A stretch of DNA of 64,000 bases from NCBI RefSeq assembly GCF_022884085.1, contig NZ_JAGGCS010000001.1, positions 1 through 64,000 on the forward strand. Reading direction: 5' to 3'. The stretch is from Paenirhizobium cremeum. Lineage in GTDB: Bacteria; Pseudomonadota; Alphaproteobacteria; Rhizobiales; Rhizobiaceae. The notes below the pieces were generated by a model. It saw only the letters and a list, made by a program, of their open reading frames with translations. It did not search any database and was not told the DNA's origin. How positions within the stretch are numbered: the first letter of the stretch is position 1; each line of letters opens with the position of its first letter. Of the stretch, positions 16,062-26,695 are shown piece by piece. Position numbers and translations under genes: made by a program.

Positions 16062-17489
16062 TTACGCAGCGCCTGCGCCGCTGCCCCACGGGCCGTGATG
16101 GATATCCTTGCCGTCGGTGCGGTCGAAACCGTGGGCGCCGAAGAAATCGCGCTGCGCCTGGATAAGGTTCGCCGTGCCGCGAGACTGCCGGTAGGCGTCG
16201 AAATAAGTGAGCGCCGAGGCGAGTGCGGGAACCGGTAGCCCGGCGGATACGGCTGCGGCAACGACGCGGCGAAGCGAAGGCAGGCTTTCCTTGACCATGG
16301 CCGAGAAGGCCGGCGTGACGATCAGATTGGCGGCATCCGGCATCGCCGTGAAAGCGCGGGTAATCTCATCGAGGAACTGCGAGCGGATGATGCAACCCGC
16401 CCGCCAGATCTTCGCGATGGTCGGCATGGGCAGCGCCCAGCCGAACTCCTTGCTGGCGGCGGCCATGACCGCAAAGCCCTGCGCGTAAGCCGCGATCTTC
16501 GCGGCGAAGAGCGCAAGCTCCAGGTCGTTTTCCAGATTGCCGCCGGAAAGCGCAAAGGGAAGCTTTTCCGTTCCGAACAGGGCTTCCGCCGCTTCGCGCT
16601 CGGATTTCATCGAGGAAAGGCTGCGGGCGGCGACAGCCGCTTCAATGGCGGTCGCCGGAATGCCCATCTGCTGCGCCTCGATCACCGACCACTTGCCTGT
16701 GCCCTTCTGGCCGGCCTTGTCGAGAATGACGTCAACCATGGGAGCGTCGGTCGCCGGATCTGCAGCCGTCAGCACCTTTTCGGTGATCTCGATCAGGTAG
16801 GAATTGAGCCGGCCCTTGTTCCAACCGCCGAAGATCGAGCCGATCTCGGTTGCGTCCTTGCCGAGCCCGTCGCGCAGGATTCCGTAGATCTCGGCGATCA
16901 TCTGCATGTCGGCATATTCGATGCCGTTATGGATGGTCTTGACGAAGTGGCCAGCGCCATTCGGGCCGAGCCAGGCGCAGCACGGATCGTTCTCGTATTT
17001 CGCGGCAATCGAGGTGAGTACCGACTCGACGCGGGCATAGGATTCCGGCGTGCCGCCGACCATGATCGAAGGGCCGTGACGCGCACCCTCCTCGCCGCCG
17101 GAAACACCCATGCCGATGAAGGTCAGCCCCGTGCCAGAAAGCCGCTCGAAGCGCGCCATGGTATCGCGGAAATTGGCGTTACCGGCGTCGATCATGATGT
17201 CGCCACCCGAAAGATGGGGCATCAAGGCATCGATCTGCTGGTCCACGGCATCGCCGGCCTTAATCATGATGATGATCGGGCGGGGCGGCCGGATGGCTGC
17301 GACGAACTCCTCGATCGTATGGCAGGCGACGATCTGGCCTGCAAGCGGACCGGCTTCACCGAGAAATTCGTCGGTGCGCGCGGTCGTCCGGTTGAAGACG
17401 GCGATCCTGTTGCCCTTTTCGGCGATGTTGAGCGCCAGATTGGAACCCATGACGCCAAGCCCGATCAGTCCGATTTCCGCCTGCTGCAT
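16062..17489 (-). CDS. gnd: 6-phosphogluconate dehydrogenase, decarboxylating
   Basis: A 475-residue enzyme (E. coli Gnd is 468) that oxidises 6-phosphogluconate to ribulose 5-phosphate, CO2 and NADPH in the pentose phosphate pathway. The NADP motif GLIGLGVMGSNLALNIAEKG is at the N-terminus, the substrate motif GMGVSGGEEGARHGPSIM around residue 125, and the catalytic lysine in GHFVKTIHNGIEYADM. The start at 17489 is chosen because GGAGCAGGAA precedes it. The gene stands alone, convergent with the LacI-type regulator and downstream of fixS on the same strand across a 114-base gap. Confidence 0.96.
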   Translation of the reverse strand: MQQAEIGLIGLGVMGSNLALNIAEKGNRIAVFNRTTARTDEFLGEAGPLAGQIVACHTIEEFVAAIRPPRPIIIMIKAGDAVDQQIDALMPHLSGGDIMIDAGNANFRDTMARFERLSGTGLTFIGMGVSGGEEGARHGPSIMVGGTPESYARVESVLTSIAAKYENDPCCAWLGPNGAGHFVKTIHNGIEYADMQMIAEIYGILRDGLGKDATEIGSIFGGWNKGRLNSYLIEITEKVLTAADPATDAPMVDVILDKAGQKGTGKWSVIEAQQMGIPATAIEAAVAARSLSSMKSEREAAEALFGTEKLPFALSGGNLENDLELALFAAKIAAYAQGFAVMAAASKEFGWALPMPTIAKIWRAGCIIRSQFLDEITRAFTAMPDAANLIVTPAFSAMVKESLPSLRRVVAAAVSAGLPVPALASALTYFDAYRQSRGTANLIQAQRDFFGAHGFDRTDGKDIHHGPWGSGAGAA

Positions 17490-17603
17490 TTCCTGCTCCG
17501 ATTCAAAACGATTGAAATTCAAATCGGCCTGTTTTGGCACTCCTTCATTGCAGGAGCAAGAACGATCGGCGGTAAAAGATTCGTGCGTGGAGGCACGGAG
17601 CCG

Positions 17604-17759
17604 TCAGTTCTCTGGGCGGTCGTCGGCATCATCGAGCACACGCCATGCCGCGCCTTCCAGATCCTCGTACTGGCCGCTCTTCAGCGACCAGAGGAAGGCG
17701 AACAGTCCCAGCCCGCCGAGAAACAGGGCGATCGGGATCAGGTAGATCAGCATGTTCAT
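17604..17759 (-). CDS. fixS: cbb3 oxidase maturation protein FixS/CcoS
   Basis: A 51-residue protein, too short for many gene finders. It starts MNMLIYLIPIALFLGGLGL, a single transmembrane helix, then has the CcoS-type segment FAFLWSLKSGQYEDLEG and an acidic tail. CcoS is needed to load cofactors into the catalytic subunit of cbb3-type cytochrome oxidase. Its start overlaps the fixI stop by four bases (ATGA), the expected order in fixGHIS. Length and sequence pattern fit CcoS well. Confidence 0.93.
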   Translation of the reverse strand: MNMLIYLIPIALFLGGLGLFAFLWSLKSGQYEDLEGAAWRVLDDADDRPEN

Positions 17760-20056
17760 GATGCAAGCCTTGCATTCGGAGCCGGGAAACCCGCGGCCGG
17801 CTGGGATGCCTCTCCCTCGGAGCGCAGGTTGAGCCGGTTCAGCCGAAGCGCATTGACAACGACGATGATCGACGAGGTGGACATGGCGACCGCAGCGATC
17901 AGCGGCGTCGCATAACCCAGAATGGCAATCGGAACGGCGATGACATTGTAGCCGATGGCGAGAGCGAAATTCTCGCGTATAAGACGGCCGGCGCGGCGCG
18001 ACGCCTCGATGGAGAAGCCAACCGCTTCGAGACCGGGGCGCATGAATACGAAGTCAGCCGCCTGCCGGCCGACATCGGCGGCCGTTGCCGGCGCGATCGA
18101 GACATGGGCGGCGGCGAGCGCCGGCGCATCGTTGATGCCATCCCCGACCATCAGCAGCCTGTGGCCATCCGCCTGTACGGAAGCGCAGAATTCCGCCTTT
18201 TCGCGCGGTGCAAGCTCAGCCTTCCAGTTGTCGATGCCGAGCCTTTTGGCAAGCGCGCCGACGACGGCGGCCCGGTCGCCCGAGAGGATGCCGATGGAAT
18301 AGCCCTGTTTCTTCAGGAGCGCGATGGCAGCCTCGGCACCGGGACGCAGCGTATCCTCGAAACGGAAGGCTTGAAGTTCACGTCCGTCGAGCGACAGCAC
18401 CACCTCCGAGAAAGCATGATCGGCGGACGCGTCGGCAGTCCCGTCGCAGGCGAACTTGCGGCTGCCCAGCCGATAGATCCCTTCCGCGGCCCGGGTTTCG
18501 ACCCCGGCACCCGGAATTTCCGTAACTGTCTCGAAGATCCTCGCTGGAACGGTTGCCGCCCGCCACAATGCGTCGGAAAGCGGATGGCGCGAATGGGCGG
18601 CAAGCCCTGCGGCGATGGCAAAGGCATTGCCGTCGATCCCGGTCGCATCGATCAGCCGCGGCTTGCCGAGCGTCAACGTCCCCGTCTTGTCGAAGGCGAT
18701 CGTATCGATCTCGGCCAGCCGTTCCATGGCGGAACCGTCCTTGACCATGACCCCCGATTTGAACAGGCGTCCCGCGGCAACGACCTGCACCACCGGCACG
18801 GCAAGGCCGAGCGCGCAGGGGCAGGTAATGATGAGAACCGCAACAGCCACCAGCAGCGCATGCTTCCAGTCGCCGTCATAAAAGCCCCAGGAAAGGAAGG
18901 TGACGAAGGCGGTCAGGTGCACGGCAGGCGAATAGAACTGTGCGGCGCGGTCGGCGATGCGGCGATAACGCGCCCTGCCCCCTTCGGCGGCTTCCATCAG
19001 GTTGATGACTTCCGCCAGGAAGGAGTTCTTCGCCGTCGCCGTCGCCTGGATTACCAGGGAGCCGGTGAGGCTGAGCGTACCGGCCTGCACGGCGTCGCCC
19101 GTCGTCACCTGCTGCGGCGCACTTTCGCCGTTGACGATCGAAACGTCCATGTCGCTGGCGCCGGACAGGATGATGCCGTCCACCGGCACGCGCTCACCAG
19201 GCGAAACGGCCACCCTGTCGCCCACCCGGATCTCCTCCAGCGCCCGGTAGTCGCGCGTACCGTTTTCGGCAACCACCATGGCGCCGCGCGGGCTGAGCCG
19301 TGCCAGGCCGCTGATGGCGGACCGCGCCCGGTCGCGCATCATGTGATCCAGCGTGCGGCCGATCAGCAGGAAGAAGAGAAGCGATGCCGTTGCGTCGAAC
19401 CAGGCGTGTTCGCCGTGGTTGATCGTCTCCCAAAGCGAGATGAAATAGGAAAGCGTGATGCCGATGGCGATCGGCACATCCATGTTGGTGCGCCCGTGCC
19501 GGATGGCGTTCCAGGCCGACTGATAGAAGAACCGACCGGCATAGATCAGCGCCGGCGCGGCGATCATTGCCGAAATCCAGTGGAACATGTCGCGGGTGGC
19601 TGCGTCCGCTCCGGACCATACGGAGACCGACAGCAGCATGATATTGGCGGCCGCAAATCCCGATACGGCAACGGCGCGGATCAACTGGTTGCGCAACGCG
19701 TCGGAGGCGACCTCGGCCGAGGTGAAAAGATGGGACTCGTAACCGGTCGAGGCGATGGCGCGAGCGATGCTGACGGGGTCGGTGGGCTGCCCCTCCACCT
19801 CGTCCTTCCACACGACCGAGACACGTTTCGTCGAGAGATTGACGCGCGCCCTCTGCACTTCGGGAAGCGCCTTGAGCACGCCCTCGATCGTCGTGATGCA
19901 GGTGCCGCAATGCACCGCCGGCACGCTCAGATCGACCTGATGCAGACCCTCACCCAGGTCCCGGCTGGAAAGCCGCAATTCCTCCGAACTCGGCAGGGCA
20001 TGCCCTGCCCGTTCGATTTCGAGCGCCCCTTCGGTGCCGGCTGCGCAGCAGCTCAT
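17756..20056 (-). CDS. fixI: Copper-transporting P1B-type ATPase FixI/CcoI
   Basis: A 766-residue CPx-type ATPase that supplies copper for cbb3 oxidase assembly. An N-terminal heavy-metal-binding domain has HCGTC (Cys 50 and 53) after an extra CC pair at residues 3-4. The membrane CPC motif is in TCPCALGLA, the phosphorylation site is DKTGTLT and the hinge is GDGINDAPAL. About eight transmembrane helices are expected. The start at 20056 (MSCCAAG) overlaps the fixH stop by four bases, so coupling supports it over the longer open frame. Its end overlaps fixS. Confidence 0.96.
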   Translation of the reverse strand: MSCCAAGTEGALEIERAGHALPSSEELRLSSRDLGEGLHQVDLSVPAVHCGTCITTIEGVLKALPEVQRARVNLSTKRVSVVWKDEVEGQPTDPVSIARAIASTGYESHLFTSAEVASDALRNQLIRAVAVSGFAAANIMLLSVSVWSGADAATRDMFHWISAMIAAPALIYAGRFFYQSAWNAIRHGRTNMDVPIAIGITLSYFISLWETINHGEHAWFDATASLLFFLLIGRTLDHMMRDRARSAISGLARLSPRGAMVVAENGTRDYRALEEIRVGDRVAVSPGERVPVDGIILSGASDMDVSIVNGESAPQQVTTGDAVQAGTLSLTGSLVIQATATAKNSFLAEVINLMEAAEGGRARYRRIADRAAQFYSPAVHLTAFVTFLSWGFYDGDWKHALLVAVAVLIITCPCALGLAVPVVQVVAAGRLFKSGVMVKDGSAMERLAEIDTIAFDKTGTLTLGKPRLIDATGIDGNAFAIAAGLAAHSRHPLSDALWRAATVPARIFETVTEIPGAGVETRAAEGIYRLGSRKFACDGTADASADHAFSEVVLSLDGRELQAFRFEDTLRPGAEAAIALLKKQGYSIGILSGDRAAVVGALAKRLGIDNWKAELAPREKAEFCASVQADGHRLLMVGDGINDAPALAAAHVSIAPATAADVGRQAADFVFMRPGLEAVGFSIEASRRAGRLIRENFALAIGYNVIAVPIAILGYATPLIAAVAMSTSSIIVVVNALRLNRLNLRSEGEASQPAAGFPAPNARLAS

Positions 20057-20553
20057 TTCTGTTCTCCAATGACCGCGATGCGGTTGGCCTCGTGCATGAC
20101 GAGCTTGCCATCCTTGACGGCCTTCATCTCGACGATCCAATGGCCATGGGCGACCTCATGGTCCGCGACGTAGAGACCGTTTCCGGCCGGAACGAGCGTC
20201 GCCGTAAAGTCCTGCTTCTCGCCGACCGGGCGCTTGAAATGCGCCGTGACCTCATCGGCGATCACCGGCTGGTCGCCCGGAAGCGTCAGCGTATAGGCGA
20301 TCCTGCCGGCCTTGACCTCAAGCTTGCTCTTGATGCCGGTCGCGAGCATGTCGCGGATGGCCGCTGCCTTGCCGTTGAACTCCTGGCTGGCGATGTAGGT
20401 ATTCTGCACCACCAGACCGCTCCATGTCGATGAAGCATAGTAAGCCATCGTCATGTTGACCGTGATGATGGTTCCAAAGAACGCCACCAGAATGGCGAAC
20501 ATATGCCAGCCGGTGAAAACGAAACCGGTCTTCTCGTTGCCTGCGACAGTCAT
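20053..20553 (-). CDS. fixH: FixH/CcoH cbb3 oxidase assembly protein
   Basis: A 166-residue membrane-anchored protein with one transmembrane helix at about residues 12-33 (GWHMFAILVAFFGTIITVNM), followed by a periplasmic domain, the FixH/CcoH organisation. CcoH is required for stable cbb3 oxidase. The gene overlaps fixG upstream and fixI downstream by four bases each, the invariant fixGHIS order. No cofactor-binding motifs are visible. Confidence 0.94.
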   Translation of the reverse strand: MTVAGNEKTGFVFTGWHMFAILVAFFGTIITVNMTMAYYASSTWSGLVVQNTYIASQEFNGKAAAIRDMLATGIKSKLEVKAGRIAYTLTLPGDQPVIADEVTAHFKRPVGEKQDFTATLVPAGNGLYVADHEVAHGHWIVEMKAVKDGKLVMHEANRIAVIGEQK

Positions 20554-22139
20554 CTCTTCTTCACTCCGGGCCCGATGAAGACGGCCTTGTATGAATTTTC
20601 CTCACCTCCGGCCGCATCCTTGACGGTGAAGCGGAAGTGCTCGGATTCCCACGCCACCTGATCGCCCGGCAGCGTGACGAACACCTTGAGCGTGGTGGCC
20701 TCGTCCGGCTCGACGGAGACGGAGAAGGAACGAACCTCCTCGGCCGACACGCCGTTGACCTTCATGGTGGCGTCAGGCAACCCCTCGAGCGATACCACGA
20801 TATTGCGAGGCTCGGGGATCATGTTCAAGATGCGAAGCGTATATCCGTTGCGGATCGAGCCGTTGGACTCGAGAACATACTGCGGATTGCGGTCATGCAG
20901 CACGTTGAGCTCCAGCCGGTCGCGACTGAGCAGCGCAACGAGAAGACCGATCCCGACGGCGGACCAGACGCCCATGTAGAGCAGCGTGCGCGCCCTGAAG
21001 ATGATCCGCCAGTTGAAATGCCGGACCTTGTCACTGAAGGAGCCGTCGGGCTTGCGAACGTTGAGCGGGTTGATCGAAGTCGTGCCGTTGGCCGTCGCCA
21101 TCGCCATGTTCGACTGATACTCGTCAAGCGTCGCATAGGCAATGAGCCCGCGTGGCTTGCCGATCTTGTCCATGACGCCGTCGCAGGCATCGATGCAGAG
21201 GGCGCAGGTGATACATTCGAGCTGCTGCCCGTCGCGAATGTCGATGCCCATGGGACAGACGGCGACGCAGGCATTGCAATCGACGCAATCGCCGACGATC
21301 TCGCCTGCCGCAGCAGCCTTCTTGGCATGCCGAGAACGAGGCTCACCCCGCCAGTCGTTATAGGTGACGACCAGCGAATTCTCGTCGAGCATCGCCGCCT
21401 GGATACGCGGCCAGGGACACATGTAGATGCAGACCTGCTCGCGCATCAGGCCGCCGAACAGATAGGTCGTGGCGGTCAGGATGGCGACGGTCATATAGGC
21501 GACCGGTTGGGCCTCCCCGGTCACGACGTCCATGAGAAGCGTCGGCGCATCGGCGAAATAGAAGATCCAGGCGCCGCCGGTGGCAACGCCGATCGCGATC
21601 CAGATCGCATGCTTCGAAACGCGCTTCCAGATCTTGTCGAAGGTCCAGGGCGCGTTCTCGAGCTTCATGCGAGCATTTCGATCCCCTTCGATGGCCCGCT
21701 CCACCACCAGGAACAGGTCGACCCAGACCGTCTGGGGACAGGTATAACCGCACCAGGCGCGGCCGACCGCCGAGGTGACGAGAAAGAGCCCGAACCCCGC
21801 CATGACCAGCAAGCCGGCGACGAAGAAGAATTCCTGCGGCCAGATCTCGATGAAGAAGAAGTAGAAACGACGATGCGCGAGGTCGATCAGCACCGCTTGG
21901 TCGGGAGCGAATTCACCGCGGTCCCAGCGCAGCCACGGGGTGAGATAATAGATGCCGAGAGTGACGAACATCACCAGCCACTTGAACTGGCGGAAACGCC
22001 CCTCCGCCCTCTTCGGGAAGATCTTCTTGCGCGCTTCATAGAGAGGCCGGCGTGTCTTGGCCGACATTACCGCCTCGGCTTCCAGGCGTTCGACTTCCGC
22101 GGGCTCGCCCGCCTTTCCCTTGTCAGCATGCAGATTCAT
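20550..22139 (-). CDS. fixG: FixG/CcoG polyferredoxin-type cbb3 oxidase accessory protein
   Basis: A 529-residue membrane protein with several transmembrane helices and two [4Fe-4S] cysteine clusters: CVDCNACVAVCP and CITCALCIDACD. A membrane CGYTCPQTVW motif is typical of the RdxA/FixG family. CcoG has been linked to copper(II) reduction during oxidase assembly. The C-terminal 120 residues form an immunoglobulin-like periplasmic domain. The ATG lies 52 bases downstream of an FNR box, so it is the first gene of an oxygen-regulated fixGHIS operon. Confidence 0.96.
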   Translation of the reverse strand: MNLHADKGKAGEPAEVERLEAEAVMSAKTRRPLYEARKKIFPKRAEGRFRQFKWLVMFVTLGIYYLTPWLRWDRGEFAPDQAVLIDLAHRRFYFFFIEIWPQEFFFVAGLLVMAGFGLFLVTSAVGRAWCGYTCPQTVWVDLFLVVERAIEGDRNARMKLENAPWTFDKIWKRVSKHAIWIAIGVATGGAWIFYFADAPTLLMDVVTGEAQPVAYMTVAILTATTYLFGGLMREQVCIYMCPWPRIQAAMLDENSLVVTYNDWRGEPRSRHAKKAAAAGEIVGDCVDCNACVAVCPMGIDIRDGQQLECITCALCIDACDGVMDKIGKPRGLIAYATLDEYQSNMAMATANGTTSINPLNVRKPDGSFSDKVRHFNWRIIFRARTLLYMGVWSAVGIGLLVALLSRDRLELNVLHDRNPQYVLESNGSIRNGYTLRILNMIPEPRNIVVSLEGLPDATMKVNGVSAEEVRSFSVSVEPDEATTLKVFVTLPGDQVAWESEHFRFTVKDAAGGEENSYKAVFIGPGVKKR

Positions 22140-22191
22140 CGGAGACCTCGTTGTTTAGTGTTTCTTCTCCCATTTGGCATGATAACTCGCC

Positions 22192-22205
22192 TTGACTTAT
22201 ATCAA
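22192..22205. promoter_or_regulatory. FNR/FixK box upstream of fixG
   Basis: TTGACTTATATCAA matches the anaerobox TTGAT-N4-ATCAA with one base change in the left half. It lies 52 bases before the fixG start, a distance that would put it near -41 of a promoter. It is probably bound by FnrN, encoded at 34849-35574. Confidence 0.85.
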
Positions 22206-22326
22206 GCAGCGGCGAAGCGTCGCAATTCATATGAAAAACACTATGTCAAGAGGCGCCTGCTTCCGAAATCATAGCAGAAATTGACGTTTTACAGACAAGA
22301 TCACGAGCCGCCCCGATGGCCAGCGA

Positions 22327-22355
22327 CAAAAAACCACGCCCCGGAGGGCGTGGTT
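22327..22355 (-). terminator. Rho-independent terminator of fixNOQP
   Basis: On the minus strand a perfect 10-bp stem (AACCACGCCC / GGGCGTGGTT) with a 4-base loop is followed by a run of six T. It lies about 80 bases past the fixP stop. The rest of the 22140-22435 gap holds the fixG promoter region with its FNR box, and nothing else recognisable. Confidence 0.9.
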
Positions 22356-22435
22356 CGATAGACGTGGTCCCCTGGACGAGATGGCAGAGGCGGCGGCGCT
22401 GCGGAATTGCCCGCCTCCGCCACAGCTTTCGGGAA

Positions 22436-23299
22436 TTATTCGCCACCACCCAGCGAGTGGACGTAGACCGTCAGTTCCTTGACCGTGGCGTCGCCGAGGC
22501 GGGCGCTCCAGGCCGGCATGACGCCATGCTTCGGATTGGCAATCTGCTGTGCGATTTCGGCCTCGCCATTGACCTTCAACCAGATCGCGTCCGCGAGATT
22601 CGGCGCACCGAAGTCGCGGCCGCCCTTGGCGTCTTCGCCATGGCACGAAGCGCAGTTGTCAGCGAAGACCTGCTTGCCGGGCTCAACCAGGGAAGCATCC
22701 GAGGGCGTACCGGTCAGACTGACGACATAGGCCGCCACCTGCTTGACCTGCTCGGGCTCGATAACGTCGGCGAAAGCCGGCATTTCCGAAACGCGGGTCT
22801 CCGGATCGCTTTCATAGCGGATGCCATGGGCGATGGTGGTGTAGAGCGAGTCGAGATCCCCGCCCCACAGCCAGTCGTCGTCGTTGAGGTTCGGATAGCC
22901 GATGCCGCCGGCAGCGCCCGAACCGTGGCAGGGCGTGCAGTTGACCTTGAAGGCAGCAGCACCGCCGGCCGTCGCGAACTGGGCAAGTTCCGGATCGGCA
23001 ACGATCTCGGCGAGCGGAAGGGCTGCAATCTTCTCGACGAAGACCGCCTGGGCGGCCTTGGCATCGCTGAGTTCCGCAGCCACCTGTGCGCGGCTGGAAA
23101 AGCCGAGCATGCCCTTGGTGTTTTCCTTCAGGAGCGGCCAGGCCGGATAGGCGATCGTATAGCCGATCGCCCACAGGATGGTGGCGTAGAAGGTATAAAC
23201 CCACCAGCGCGGCATCGGGTTGTTCAGTTCGCGGATGCCATCCCACTCGTGGCCAGTGGTTTCGACGCCACTGATTTCGTCAATATGTTTTTGTGCCAT
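22436..23299 (-). CDS. fixP: cbb3 cytochrome oxidase diheme subunit FixP/CcoP
   Basis: A 287-residue diheme c-type cytochrome that carries electrons into the cbb3 oxidase. An N-terminal anchor helix lies at about residues 32-55. The two heme sites are CTPCH (121-125) and CASCH (216-220), with methionines in SEMPAFADV and GVMPAW as likely sixth ligands. The segment MPRWWVYTFYATI before the helix is a CcoP hallmark. It closes fixNOQP, four bases after fixQ. Confidence 0.97.
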   Translation of the reverse strand: MAQKHIDEISGVETTGHEWDGIRELNNPMPRWWVYTFYATILWAIGYTIAYPAWPLLKENTKGMLGFSSRAQVAAELSDAKAAQAVFVEKIAALPLAEIVADPELAQFATAGGAAAFKVNCTPCHGSGAAGGIGYPNLNDDDWLWGGDLDSLYTTIAHGIRYESDPETRVSEMPAFADVIEPEQVKQVAAYVVSLTGTPSDASLVEPGKQVFADNCASCHGEDAKGGRDFGAPNLADAIWLKVNGEAEIAQQIANPKHGVMPAWSARLGDATVKELTVYVHSLGGGE

Positions 23300-23302
23300 C
23301 TC

Positions 23303-23455
23303 TTAGTCCTCCTTGAGAGGGATGCTTGCCGCTTCGTCGGCCGGTTTCTTTCCGCCGGGCCGGAAGGTGAACACGACGACGCCCACGAAGAACAACGTCA
23401 TGCCCAGCAGGCCCCAGCTGTCTGCGAAGTGGCGCATGGCCGTATAGGTTTCCAT
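23303..23455 (-). CDS. fixQ: cbb3 oxidase small subunit FixQ/CcoQ
   Basis: A 50-residue protein, METYTAMRHFADSWGLLGM at the start, with one transmembrane helix (about residues 13-31) and a charged tail. This is the expected size and place of CcoQ, which stabilises the oxidase complex. The start at 23455 is the first methionine after the fixO stop (10 bases) and has GAGG just upstream; the open frame extends further into fixO but that part is a shadow. Confidence 0.93.
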   Translation of the reverse strand: METYTAMRHFADSWGLLGMTLFFVGVVVFTFRPGGKKPADEAASIPLKED

Positions 23456-23465
23456 GTGCCCCTCC

Positions 23466-24197
23466 TCAGCGGTAACCGGTCGCGTCGTCGTAGGTCGAGA
23501 AGTCGACGAGCGTACCGAGCATCTGGAGGTAGGCAACCAGCGCATCCATCTCGGTGAGCTGTGCCGGATTGCCATCGAAGTCGCCGACCTTGGCCTTCGG
23601 ATAACGGGCGAGCAATGCCGTCGTATCCGCGTTCGGATCGGCCTGGGCGGCAAGATCCGCAGCACCGTTCTCGATCATTTCGTCGGTGTACGGCACACCG
23701 ACGGTCCTGTTGGCCTTGAGGTCCATCGAAACGTCGGTGACCTTGAGCGGCGTCGTCTTCAGGAACGCATAGCTCGGCATGATCGATTCCGGGACCACGT
23801 CACGCGGTTCCGTCAGGTGCTGCACGTGCCACTCGTTCGAGTAGCGGTCGCCGACGCGGGCGAGATCGGGACCCGTCCGCTTCGAGCCCCACTGGAACGG
23901 ATGGTCGTACATCGATTCCGCGGCGAGCGAGTAATGGCCGTAGCGCTCCACCTCGTCGCGGAAGGGCCGGATCATCTGGCTGTGACAGACGTAGCAGCCT
24001 TCACGGACGTAGATGTTGCGGCCTGCGAGTTCCAGCGGCGAGTAAGGCCGCATTCCCTCGACCTTCTCGATGGTGTTCTCGAGATAGAACAGCGGAGCGA
24101 TTTCCACGATACCGCCGATGGTGACGACCAGCAGGGAACCGAGGAACAGAAGGCTCGTGTTCTTCTCGAGGATTGCGTGTTTATCAAGAATGGACAT
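23466..24197 (-). CDS. fixO: cbb3 cytochrome oxidase monoheme subunit FixO/CcoO
   Basis: A 243-residue membrane-anchored c-type cytochrome with one N-terminal helix (residues 13-33) and a single heme site CYVCH (68-72). The [16 protein letters not shown] segment is diagnostic for CcoO. It passes electrons from FixP to FixN. It follows fixN by 14 bases and precedes fixQ by 10. Confidence 0.97.
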   Translation of the reverse strand: MSILDKHAILEKNTSLLFLGSLLVVTIGGIVEIAPLFYLENTIEKVEGMRPYSPLELAGRNIYVREGCYVCHSQMIRPFRDEVERYGHYSLAAESMYDHPFQWGSKRTGPDLARVGDRYSNEWHVQHLTEPRDVVPESIMPSYAFLKTTPLKVTDVSMDLKANRTVGVPYTDEMIENGAADLAAQADPNADTTALLARYPKAKVGDFDGNPAQLTEMDALVAYLQMLGTLVDFSTYDDATGYR

Positions 24198-24211
24198 GAA
24201 AGCCTTCCTTC

Positions 24212-25840
<1,629 letters not shown>

Positions 25841-25951
25841 TGTTGGAATCCCCCAACGGCTTGCTGATCATTCACAGGGATCGTCTCGTCTCTTGCGAGC
25901 AGATTCCTCCTGCGTCGTGTGCAGAATTCGCATTCAAGACGAGAAGACACC

Positions 25952-25965
25952 TTGATCCAAATCAA
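25952..25965. promoter_or_regulatory. FNR/FixK box upstream of fixN
   Basis: TTGATCCAAATCAA is an exact match to the anaerobox TTGAT-N4-ATCAA. It lies 112 bases before the fixN start and about 160 bases before the divergent hemerythrin gene, in a 285-base gap (25841-26125) where I see no other feature. It is likely the FnrN site for fixNOQP and could also affect the hemerythrin gene. Confidence 0.92.
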
Positions 25966-26125
25966 TGCAAGGGGAAGCTCTTTTGGGAAAAGTCGCATCA
26001 TCGCCCGGTTGCATCGCGCTCGACAGGGGAAGAGCGCTAGATCCCTTGCAGCGGGGCGAAAGGGGACGGCTGGAACACGAAGCAACTGCATACGCGACGT
26101 ATCGACGCGCCGGAGAAAGCGGACC

Positions 26126-26650
26126 ATGCACGCCAAAACGCCAAAGAACGATCCGGTCAACGGAAAAGGCCCCTTCCCGCCGGTCAACGTGCTGACGGAG
26201 GATCAACGTAGCCTTGCCTGGCTCCGCAAGGCGCACGAGGAGCAACTCGCGCTCTGCACCGAACTTGAGGAGATCGCCGATTCGCTTCCGGCCAGCATCA
26301 ACCGGCAGAAATGCATCTACGCCGCCAAGGCGCTTGGTCCGCTGATAAAGGGCGTGCATCACTACGAAGAGACCGTTCTCTTTCCGTGGCTGGAGGCGAC
26401 CGCCTCCCAGGCCCCGCGCATGCACGACACGCTGGACCGCCTGAAATTCGAGCATTTCGAGGATGAGTGTTTTGCCGAGGAATTGACGGACGCGCTGTTG
26501 AAACTCGGCTCCGGCCTGCCCGTCAACATGGAGGCCGTCGGCTATATGCTGCGGGGCTTTTTCGAAGGCATGCGACGCCACATCGCCTTCGAGCGGGAAT
26601 ACCTGCTGCTGCAGTTCCAGGACGACGCGATCATCCCCGGCCGCAACTGA
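26126..26650 (+). CDS. Hemerythrin HHE domain protein
   Basis: A 174-residue helical protein with the spaced histidines and acidic residues of the HHE cation-binding fold: HEEQ early, HHYEETVLFPWLE in the middle, and HIAFEREYLLL near the end. Such proteins bind a di-iron site and are linked to oxygen, NO or iron handling. The start at 26126 has GGAG eleven bases upstream; the longer open frame begins inside the fixN promoter region and is unlikely. Divergence from fixN across a shared FNR box suggests a role under low oxygen, which is inference. Confidence 0.82.
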   Translation: MHAKTPKNDPVNGKGPFPPVNVLTEDQRSLAWLRKAHEEQLALCTELEEIADSLPASINRQKCIYAAKALGPLIKGVHHYEETVLFPWLEATASQAPRMHDTLDRLKFEHFEDECFAEELTDALLKLGSGLPVNMEAVGYMLRGFFEGMRRHIAFEREYLLLQFQDDAIIPGRN

Positions 26651-26675
26651 TCCGGAACCGAGGTCTCCGCCAGCC

Positions 26676-26692
26676 CGTCCGGTCTTCGGACG
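26676..26692. terminator. Small hairpin between convergent hemerythrin and PAS genes
   Basis: CGTCCG and CGGACG pair around GTCTT in the 45-base gap between the two convergent stops, followed by TTCTC on the plus strand. It is the only candidate terminator here and is weak because there is no proper U-run. Confidence 0.4.
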
Positions 26693-26695
26693 TTC

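Noticed and set aside
18104..20173. A 689-codon plus-strand frame across fixI
   Set aside because: Antisense to the well-supported copper ATPase gene, with the typical Arg/Gly/His-rich composition of a shadow frame.
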